A DNA stretch of 64,000 nucleotides, taken from positions 130,761 through 194,760 of the forward strand of contig CAJXWQ010000002.1 of NCBI GenBank assembly GCA_913062605.1. The letters run 5' to 3'. This document shows positions 26,597 through 34,117 of this stretch, piece by piece (position 1 is the stretch's first letter; each line of letters opens with the position of its first letter). Below the pieces are notes generated by a model, which ran no database searches, was not told the origin of the DNA, and worked only from the letters and a program-made list of their open reading frames with translations. Source of the DNA: an uncultured Cellvibrionales bacterium (GTDB lineage Bacteria; Pseudomonadota; Gammaproteobacteria; Pseudomonadales; Porticoccaceae). Position numbers and translations under genes: made by a program.

Positions 26597-26827
26597 TAAT
26601 GCTGAACCCCCTGTTATAACTGGTGCCTGAGAAATACGCACCAATACTGCGCTCCAAGTTGGTGCAAAAATTTAACGAGAGCTACCTGCTGTGCACCAAA
26701 AGAGGGTCGGCAAAAAGTGGGGATAAATACGCCTGATTATCTTCTGGTGCCCTAGGGGGTATGCTGGTGGTGTGCTGAAAATAGATTCAAGCTAGAATAG
26801 CTTCTGTTTTACGGGAGCCATCGATCA

Positions 26828-27079
26828 ATGAAGCCAGACGAACTACTCAACCAGTTTTTACATCAACTGAATAGCGTCATCACACCGGGTGCCGAAGCAC
26901 TAGGCAGTGAATTTCAGCAAAAGATGCGTACCGCCGCCCAGGCAGCCTTTGATAAACTGGACTTAGTCACTCGGGACGAGTTCGATGCACAGCGCGCAGT
27001 ATTGACCCGTACCAGAGAAAAACTGGAGGCACTGGAAAAACAACTGGCTGAGCTAGAAGCCGGCATCAGCGACAAATAA
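26828..27079 (+). CDS. ubiK: Ubiquinone biosynthesis accessory factor UbiK (BMFP/YqiC family)
   Basis: LDLVTRDEFDAQRAVLTRTREKLEALEKQLAELE. Confidence 0.9.
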   Translation: MKPDELLNQFLHQLNSVITPGAEALGSEFQQKMRTAAQAAFDKLDLVTRDEFDAQRAVLTRTREKLEALEKQLAELEAGISDK

Positions 27080-27251
27080 AATAACCAAGAAAACAGCTTG
27101 TTTAAATACTAGGTGATGAACAAGAGTGTCGTCACCCATCACCTAGAGACATAGATGCACTGAGAAGCTGATAATTTAAGAAACTGACCGCTCAGAGAAA
27201 CCAGATAACCCAGAGAAATGATTCTCTGCTCAAATACCACGGAGGGTATCA

Positions 27252-27914
27252 ATGGCACTTGCCATTATTCACACACGTGCCAAATCTGGCATTGACGCAC
27301 CACCTGTCGCGGTGGAGGTTCATCTTTCCAACGGACTACCAAGCCTCTCCATCGTTGGGATGCCAGAAACAGCGGTTAAAGAGAGCAAAGACCGAGTTCG
27401 AAGTGCACTGCTCAATGCCCATTTCGATTTCCCCGCCCGGCGAATCACTGTCAATTTAGCACCCGCCGATCTTCCCAAAGAAGGTGGACGCTTTGACCTT
27501 GCCATTGCCCTAGGAATTCTTGCTGCATCAGAACAGATCCCCTCTGACACACTTAATAACTATGAAGTCATCGGCGAACTGGCTCTTTCCGGCGAATTGC
27601 GTGCAGTGGATGGCGTTTTACCCACATCACTCGCCTGTGCCCGCGCCAAACGTGACCTTATTTTGCCCATAAAAAATGCTGATGAAGCCTCTCTGGCAAA
27701 TAATACGGGGGTTTACCCCGCCAACCACTTACTCACCGTCTGCGCACACCTCAATGGCAACCAGCCAATCGCGAAACATCAATGTCCCTCAAGCCCAAAA
27801 CACCCACCGCCAACGGCAGATATCAATGAAATAATCGGCCAACATCAAGCAAAACGAGCACTGGAAATAGCGGCAGCTGGAGGACACAACCTGCTAATTA
27901 GCCACCCACCATGA
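27252..27914 (+). pseudogene. comM: ComM (Mg chelatase-like helicase), 5' fragment
   Basis: ALAIIHTRAKSGIDAPPVAVEVHLSNGLPSLSIVGMPETAVKESKDRVRSAL...AGGHNLLISHPP then stop; interrupted at the Walker A region. Confidence 0.93.
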
Positions 27915-27915
27915 C
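27886..27915 (+). repeat. Candidate left-end repeat copy 1 at comM site 1
   Basis: ACAACCTGCTAATTAGCCACCCACCATGAC; 27/30 identical to 29102-29131; contains the palindrome GCTAATTAGC. Confidence 0.7.
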
Positions 27916-28017
27916 ATTTTGTTTCTCGACTAACTACCAGAATTTCCCCGCAAGGTATTGAAGGTCTTGCGAGAACCGCTGGAGTCCCGAGAGATAATGA
28001 TTTCCCGAATCAATGCA
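27906..28017 (+). repeat. Decayed 112-bp duplicate of a comM internal segment (copy A)
   Basis: About 9 mismatches over 112 bp against 31584-31695, mostly G-to-A type. Confidence 0.9.
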
Positions 28018-28143
28018 AAGGCCGCAGCTAAAGTCACAGGGGTAGACCGACTTATGGCTCTTGGTAAAAGCCTGAACGAGGCTACAAAAATAGTAGGAAT
28101 AGGCAAGAACACCTACAATAATTTCAAAAAGAAGCATCCATAA
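28018..28143 (+). pseudogene. Possible recombinase-like helix-turn-helix C-terminal tail fused in frame to comM copy A
   Basis: KAAAKVTGVDRLMALGKSLNEATKIVGIGKNTYNNFKKKHP, resembling HTH tails of serine recombinases; no catalytic domain found. Confidence 0.45.
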
Positions 28144-28290
28144 GTCAACAAATTAGTGGTTCATGATTAAGCGATTTTTATGAAACCTTAGCAACACACA
28201 AGGAAGGGAAAAGTGGCTATTGATATAGCATATAGTATTGAGGTGGATGATTTTTTAGACCCTGCCCAATATGTAAGTCTATGCTAATCT

Positions 28291-28695
28291 ATGGCTAAAA
28301 GGTTAAGGAGTATTGTGGTTGTGATAAAGCGTATTGCTATTTTACTTATTTTAGCGATTAGCGGTACAACCTATGCTGAAACACATATTTGTAAAAGTGA
28401 GGTTGGATTTCAGTTAGATGTCGTGAACGGTAAAGAGTTTAATTCTACCTTTACTGATTCGTCTGGTTGGGATTACGTCCAAACAGAAAAGGATGGAAAA
28501 TGGATTATAAAGAGGCTTGGTAGTGACGAAGTTATCTATGAATGCACCACGCAAAATAAGTGTGTGGATAATTCGGGCAATGGTAGCGGTTTTTACAAAG
28601 ATGATTCTGGAATCTTTAGATGGATATCTGTAATCTCAGTTGCGGAAGGGTCACAAATTGTTATGGTAAGCATGGGGCGTTGCACAAAAATCTGA
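28291..28695 (+). CDS. Small secreted hypothetical protein (island cargo)
   Basis: Signal-peptide-like N-terminus ILLILAISGTTYAE; 134 aa; AT-rich codons. Confidence 0.65.
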   Translation: MAKRLRSIVVVIKRIAILLILAISGTTYAETHICKSEVGFQLDVVNGKEFNSTFTDSSGWDYVQTEKDGKWIIKRLGSDEVIYECTTQNKCVDNSGNGSGFYKDDSGIFRWISVISVAEGSQIVMVSMGRCTKI

Positions 28696-28797
28696 CCAAC
28701 AATGGATTTTTGAAAACATTGAAATGTGCATTGATAACGAAGATCAGTTCTTAGAATGCTAAAGTTATAGAGGTCACTTATCCTTAAGTGAAGCAGC

Positions 28798-28977
28798 TCA
28801 TTCTTGATATCCCTGCGAATTAACCAGCTCCTCTCGTAGAATCTCTACAACATCTGGAGCATCTATAGAGATAGAGACTTGCCCTCCTGATTTTAGGGCT
28901 TTGATCGTAACCCTGACATCTCCATCTACAGTGTTGAGAATAATAGATTCACCATCTTTTCTTGATACAACTAGCAT
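28798..28977 (-). CDS. CsrA/RsmA-family regulator paralog (island cargo)
   Basis: MLVVSRKDGESIILNTVDGDVRVTIKALKSGGQVSISIDAPDVVEILREELV; retains R6, AP and REE positions. Confidence 0.85.
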   Translation of the reverse strand: MLVVSRKDGESIILNTVDGDVRVTIKALKSGGQVSISIDAPDVVEILREELVNSQGYQE

Positions 28978-29101
28978 CCTTGCCTTCCTCTTAGTTAGCA
29001 CCTACAACTCTGTTTATATTGCTTATCAAAGTCTACCATGGCAATTAATACCCTAGAGATTGTCATTAAGTGCTTTCTTTGCGTCCATGGGTTAATAGAT
29101 T

Positions 29102-29131
29102 ACAACATGCTAATTAGCCGCTCACCATGAC
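29102..29131 (+). repeat. Candidate left-end repeat copy 2 inside the site-1 island
   Basis: ACAACATGCTAATTAGCCGCTCACCATGAC; 27/30 match to 27886-27915. Confidence 0.7.
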
Positions 29132-29195
29132 GCCGCACTCTGCGGAAAATTTGCAGCGCAGCGAATAATTCGTCCGATAGCAGCGCCTTATCATG

Positions 29196-29822
29196 CTATT
29201 TTTCTGTCATACTTTTAATTGCTTGCGCAATTTCTATATCATTTCGCATTCTGGCTGCAAAATATGACATACAGCTTTGCATTACTTTTTTTATTAACTT
29301 CCCACTAGGCCATACATATGTTCTGTCCTCACAAGACGAACTAAAGACCTTTTTGACTTCATTGCCGGATAAACCTATTACGCTAACTTCAATTTTTGTC
29401 TTACCTATAATATCCCAGTACAATAGCGTCACGTCTGTACCCACCTCAAAAGCCAATACTCTGGCCGCAACATTTACCTTTTGCTCTTTGTCTAAGATGC
29501 TATGGCCTGCTTTTATTAATTCGGCAGCTATTAAGTCCTGTACAGCTACTGCAGCTGGAGGGTCGAATGTGACATTACCCATAGGGACGCCAAAGGCCGC
29601 TTCCCGCGACCCTTCTGCTCGACCAGGAGCACGAACATCCTGCACCTTTTTCAAATAAATATTTGCTGGGGGGATCAATGATAGCTGGCTTTTACCAGTT
29701 TCCGGGCTATGTGTCGGTGTTTGCACAGTAATATTTTGAGCACAACCGGCTAAGAACATTAACATTACAAAAAACAAAGAGAACTTAAAATAATTACGAA
29801 TATTCTGCATAACTCCCTCCAT
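29196..29822 (-). CDS. Lipoprotein of unknown function (island cargo)
   Basis: Lipobox LMFLAGCAQN; 208 aa. Confidence 0.75.
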   Translation of the reverse strand: MEGVMQNIRNYFKFSLFFVMLMFLAGCAQNITVQTPTHSPETGKSQLSLIPPANIYLKKVQDVRAPGRAEGSREAAFGVPMGNVTFDPPAAVAVQDLIAAELIKAGHSILDKEQKVNVAARVLAFEVGTDVTLLYWDIIGKTKIEVSVIGLSGNEVKKVFSSSCEDRTYVWPSGKLIKKVMQSCMSYFAARMRNDIEIAQAIKSMTEK

Positions 29823-30089
29823 GATTTTTCTTAGCAGAACAGCTTATTCAAAAGTCTATGGCCGCTGCCTATTAACATGTTAGTAACTAGCTGGATGCTT
29901 TTCTAGCCATTTCTGAAAACGTCCAACTGGCAGTGTGAAAGATTAAATAGGGCGGCGGTCTACAAGAAGAAGGTTATAGACTTTTGACTCGCTCCTCCCA
30001 CTGATCAGCTAACTGCTAATTAATAAGCCCAAAGGCATTATAACTAGGAGGCTCTGTATCAGAGGGTAGTTGATACTGAAAGTCGAAGG

Positions 30090-31175
30090 CTACTTTCTCT
30101 CTGGCAAAAGCTCAGACTCATTAAGAAGCTTACTTTGGATTTCTTCATGAGCTGCGCTCAGGTTCGTCCATCGCTCGGCTGTGGATGGATGACTCCCGTT
30201 GTAGTGTTCTTGAATCCCATCAGGATGCTCTATGGCCATCCTGCGCCAAAAACTTTTCACAATGGAAGTATCGATCCCAGAATTTACTAGGTAGTACATC
30301 CCTACATAGTCAGCTTCTCTCTCAAAATCCTGACTGTACAGGCCAGCAGTCATTTTGCCAAAAACACTTTGAGTGTCTACTCCATAGCCAGCGGCAATGA
30401 TATCCAGAATACTTCCTAGCAAGAAATTCCCAGTTTGTTTCTGGATGTGTCCTTCGCTGTTATGCGCAAACTCATGAGCTAGAACCGTTAAAAGTTCTTC
30501 GTCTGTTTCTGCAAAGCGATACATTCCAGTGGTGATATAAACAGAATCGCCGTCTGCAGAAGCATTCAGAATGTCATCTTTTAGGAGAACTGCGGGGAAC
30601 GAACAGGTATTTACTGGCTCAATTTCTAATTCTATTTGCTCATTAGAGCGCATAACCCCAAGCTGGACGTTCATGTTGGAATCAAACTTGGCTACATCCA
30701 CATAAGCCTTATCAAACACTTTTATCGCTTTCTTCTCTGGTATATCTTGCCCATTCACTGACAAAATAATGTCACCCTTTTGAAGACCAGAAATATGCGC
30801 AGGGCTGTCTGGCACAACGTGGCTTACGATAATACCTAAATGACTACCATATACTTTAGAGTAGACTTCTTTGTCAGCTGGCTTTAGGGACGAGGTATCC
30901 TTATAACCCATGCCGATAGCTCTGCTCTGATGATCAGGACACAGTTTTAACGATTGGGTTCTGAGTTTCCACGCTAATGCCTGAAGATGAGCATTTCTCT
31001 TTAGGTAGACCTTTTCTGCCTCAATCAGCTGCCAATTCCGCTCCTCTGATACCTCTTTACTAGTACTACGGGCAACTTGTGATGTTGGAGCGCAAGCAAC
31101 CAAACTCACCAACAGTAATATAAGTGTAATCAGATTCCATATGCTAGATAGTGTTGTACCCTTAGGATGTTTCAT
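30090..31175 (-). CDS. M48-family metalloprotease lipoprotein with PDZ domain (island cargo)
   Basis: Zinc motif LAHEFAHNSEGH, FEREADYVGMYYL; PDZ-like GIIVSHVVPDSPAHISGLQKGDIILSVNGQ; N-terminal SLVACAP lipobox. Confidence 0.88.
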   Translation of the reverse strand: MKHPKGTTLSSIWNLITLILLLVSLVACAPTSQVARSTSKEVSEERNWQLIEAEKVYLKRNAHLQALAWKLRTQSLKLCPDHQSRAIGMGYKDTSSLKPADKEVYSKVYGSHLGIIVSHVVPDSPAHISGLQKGDIILSVNGQDIPEKKAIKVFDKAYVDVAKFDSNMNVQLGVMRSNEQIELEIEPVNTCSFPAVLLKDDILNASADGDSVYITTGMYRFAETDEELLTVLAHEFAHNSEGHIQKQTGNFLLGSILDIIAAGYGVDTQSVFGKMTAGLYSQDFEREADYVGMYYLVNSGIDTSIVKSFWRRMAIEHPDGIQEHYNGSHPSTAERWTNLSAAHEEIQSKLLNESELLPERK

Positions 31176-31337
31176 TTTGGCTAGTTACGCCTCTAATCCT
31201 TAAGCGTTCATATAGTACTATTAGCCTAGCAGAACCCAATAATGATAATCAAAACCGACCCTCATTGTTTTATTACACCCATTAATACTGAGGCTACCTT
31301 AGTTTAACAATCCCCCTTACGTTAAGGGGTTATTGGT

Positions 31338-31720
31338 ACACAACATCCTCTTTAGTGGCCCGCCAGGAACGGGTAAAACTATGCTGGCCAGCCGCCTTCC
31401 TGGCATATTACCCCCACTTCAACCACAAGAGATGTTGGAGGTAGCAGCTATCTATTCAGTAGCAGGGAGGGGTCTTCGAGAACAGATGCGGCACCCTCCC
31501 TTTCGTGCTCCACATCACTCTGCGTCGGCCGTAGCACTAGTGGGTGGTGGAAGTCATCCCCGCCCCGGTGAAATCTCTCTGGCCCACCATGGCGTCTTGT
31601 TTCTCGATGAACTACCCGAGTTTCCCCGCAAGGTATTGGAGGTCTTGCGAGAACCGCTGGAGTCCCGAGAGATAATGATTTCCCGGATCAATGCACAGAT
31701 ACGCTACCCGGCATGCTTTC
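31338..31720 (+). pseudogene. comM: ComM, middle fragment (Walker A through FQ)
   Basis: [27 protein letters not shown]...[42 protein letters not shown]; flanked by non-comM sequence on both sides. Confidence 0.93.
31584..31695 (+). repeat. 112-bp comM internal segment (copy B, intact)
   Basis: Source-like copy of 27906-28017. Confidence 0.9.
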
Positions 31721-31743
31721 AGCAAGTATCTTTGAAGTATGAA
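31720..31743 (+). repeat. Candidate end repeat copy 1 at comM site 2
   Basis: CAGCAAGTATCTTTGAAGTATGAA; 22/24 match to 32634-32657. Confidence 0.75.
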
Positions 31744-31986
31744 TAACGAAACTGCTCCAAATGGCCCATACCGGCGGTGGGTTCAACTAGTCATCGCAAC
31801 ATTGATTTTAAATGTGTTAGGTTAGGTTAAATCAGTTAACCGTCGATGGAAAAATCTATCGCAATGATACAAATAATCAATTTTTATAATCGACCAGCAT
31901 TTATTAATATTCACCTCAACAAAACAACGGGGTTGTAGCACACAACAATAGAGCATGACCCACCTGATCAATAATGGAGAGATAAA

Positions 31987-32511
31987 ATGCAAAACCGTAT
32001 CCCTAGTGTCATTTTCAAAACCCGTGTACGTAATGAAGCTTTGGGTGGCCCGAACCCATTTGAGTGGAAAGATCTGAGCAGTGATGAAATCTTTAAAGGT
32101 AAAAATGTGGTTGTGTTCTCTTTGCCGGGTGCATTCACCCCGACCTGCTCCACCTCCCACCTTCCTCGTTATGAAGAACTCTACGAAGAGTTCAAAGCAC
32201 AAGGTGTAGACGCAGTGGTTTGTTTGTCAGTGAACGATGCTTTTGTCATGTTCCAATGGGGTAAAAGCCAAAATGCAGAAAACGTGTTTCTGTTACCGGA
32301 TGGCAATGCAGAATTCACTCGTAAAATGGGTATGCTGGTGGATAAGGACAACCTTGGTTTTGGTCAGCGTAGCTGGCGTTATTCCATGTATGTCGAAGAT
32401 GGTGAAATCAAACAACTTTTCTCCGAGCCGGGGTTCGAAGACAACTGCCCAACCGACCCGTTTGAAGTGTCGGACGCGGATACAATGATGGGCTATCTGA
32501 AAAGCCGCTAA
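31987..32511 (+). CDS. Prx5-type peroxiredoxin (island cargo)
   Basis: [34 protein letters not shown]. Confidence 0.92.
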   Translation: MQNRIPSVIFKTRVRNEALGGPNPFEWKDLSSDEIFKGKNVVVFSLPGAFTPTCSTSHLPRYEELYEEFKAQGVDAVVCLSVNDAFVMFQWGKSQNAENVFLLPDGNAEFTRKMGMLVDKDNLGFGQRSWRYSMYVEDGEIKQLFSEPGFEDNCPTDPFEVSDADTMMGYLKSR

Positions 32512-32524
32512 CAAATAATATGAC

Positions 32525-32567
32525 AGGGGAAGTGAGGCTCGCGGGTTCCTTTCCCCTTTCGTTTTTT
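32525..32567 (+). terminator. Rho-independent terminator after the peroxiredoxin gene
   Basis: AGGGGAA...TTCCCCT stem followed by CGTTTTTT. Confidence 0.6.
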
Positions 32568-32633
32568 CTGAAATCTTACAAGGCAGAGGTGTCGCCATAA
32601 AATACGGGGCGAGCAAAGGCTCTCCTCCATATT

Positions 32634-32657
32634 CCGCAACTATCTTTGAAGTATGAA
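32634..32657 (+). repeat. Candidate end repeat copy 2 at comM site 2
   Basis: CCGCAACTATCTTTGAAGTATGAA. Confidence 0.75.
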
Positions 32658-32843
32658 CTCCTTTGCAACCTAAAATGAGCAATATAACGAAGGGGTTCTA
32701 TATTTCTGTATCAGTTTTATTCCTAGCGGTAAAATACTCAACGGACTCTTCAAGTGCCTCTATTCTTTCTTGGATTAAATCAGTATCGGTCATTGGTTTT
32801 TAAGGGCGGTACTGCCTTTGCTTGTCAAATGATAATATCTAAC

Positions 32844-33416
32844 TTATAAGCTTTTAACTAAACTGAATGCTCCACGTATTTGCCCTAAAGAATAACCCGT
32901 AGCAGCATCCTCTGGATAAAGTTTGCTAATCGCTTTCTTTACGTCAGGATGTATCGATTTTCCGTGGCAATTTAGACAGACACTCTCAACACCTTGCGCC
33001 TTCATAAATCTGAATTTATTGCCAACAATTTCAGAAAATGTGATAACGGAAGATGACTCTCCTTTTATTTGACGCTCATTAAATTGTTCAAGAACCTTTC
33101 GTTCAAAGGTATCTGGAACTGCGCTGCTGTTATTTCGCGGTTTTAAGCTTACTCGCTTAACACTCCAACCAGTTTCTTCACTAAGATTTTTAGCTATTCT
33201 TGGAGCCTCCATTGAGCAGATATTTATGGCATGCTTTAACCCACCAGTTTGAATAGCCTCCTTCAATTTCGGTTTCAACATACCACCAAAGGTCTTAACG
33301 ATATTAGTAGCTTCTGCTTCTAATTCTGACTTACTCATCAACTCTCCAGCTGTCGCTTGGAGCGAGAACACAACTAAAATAAATATAAGCGAAAAAGAAA
33401 TATTTATATTCTTCAT
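32844..33416 (-). CDS. DUF3365-type periplasmic c-heme-binding protein (island cargo)
   Basis: Signal peptide; single CLNCHG heme motif; SVKRVSLKPRNNSSAVPDTFE. Confidence 0.85.
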   Translation of the reverse strand: MKNINISFSLIFILVVFSLQATAGELMSKSELEAEATNIVKTFGGMLKPKLKEAIQTGGLKHAINICSMEAPRIAKNLSEETGWSVKRVSLKPRNNSSAVPDTFERKVLEQFNERQIKGESSSVITFSEIVGNKFRFMKAQGVESVCLNCHGKSIHPDVKKAISKLYPEDAATGYSLGQIRGAFSLVKSL

Positions 33417-33571
33417 TTTTATACGTCCTTAGAAGGCCTTCATTTAACAGCTGAGTATAAAGACTCGGGCACTATATCACTTTGGCACCCTATCTCAGGA
33501 TAGCCTACAGTATAAATCCAACCAGAGTCTTACTTAGATGGACCTAGAAAAGGCTACTACTTATACCCTCT

Positions 33572-34058
33572 CCGCTTCCAACTTGTGGCTGCAATGAATC
33601 CATGTCCCTGTGGCTTTCAGGGAAGCGATCGATGTCGATGCACCCCCGACCAAATTCGTCGCTATCGGGATAAAATTTCTGGCCCTCTACTGGACCGTAT
33701 TGATCTGCAGGTAGATGTACCCAACATACCCAGTGATAAGCTGGTAGAGGGTAAAACGGATGGTGATAGCAGCAACACTGTCTATCAGCGAGTGCAAACT
33801 GCACGTCAGCGTCAATTGGGGCGCGCCGGAAAGATCAATGCGAAAATGTCGAGCCGGGAAGTAGTCAAATACTGCGTACTCAGTGAACCTCAAAAAGCAC
33901 TCCTGCACCGTGCCATTACTCAGCTCGGTCTTTCTGCCAGGGCATTTCATCGAATTCTTAAAGTGACACGCACTATTGCCGATTTAGATGACAGTGCCAC
34001 ACTCAATATTGATCATCTGACGGAGGCTCTTGGCTATCGAATAACCCTATCCCGATAA
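33572..34058 (+). pseudogene. comM: ComM, 3' fragment
   Basis: FQLVAAMNPCPCGFQGSDRCRCTPDQIRRYRDKISGPLLDRIDLQVDVP...LSARAFHRILKVTRTIADLD. Confidence 0.93.
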
Positions 34059-34117
34059 CTCGCCATGAAAATGTAAAGGCACGAGTGTTATAGTCCGTTT
34101 ATAACGAGGATGCTTTT

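Noticed and set aside
29110-29160. Possible integron attC site (inverted CCGCA-CTC-TGCGG, near-palindromes)
   Set aside because: No GTTRRRY/RYYYAAC core sites and no integron integrase; structure too small to call attC.
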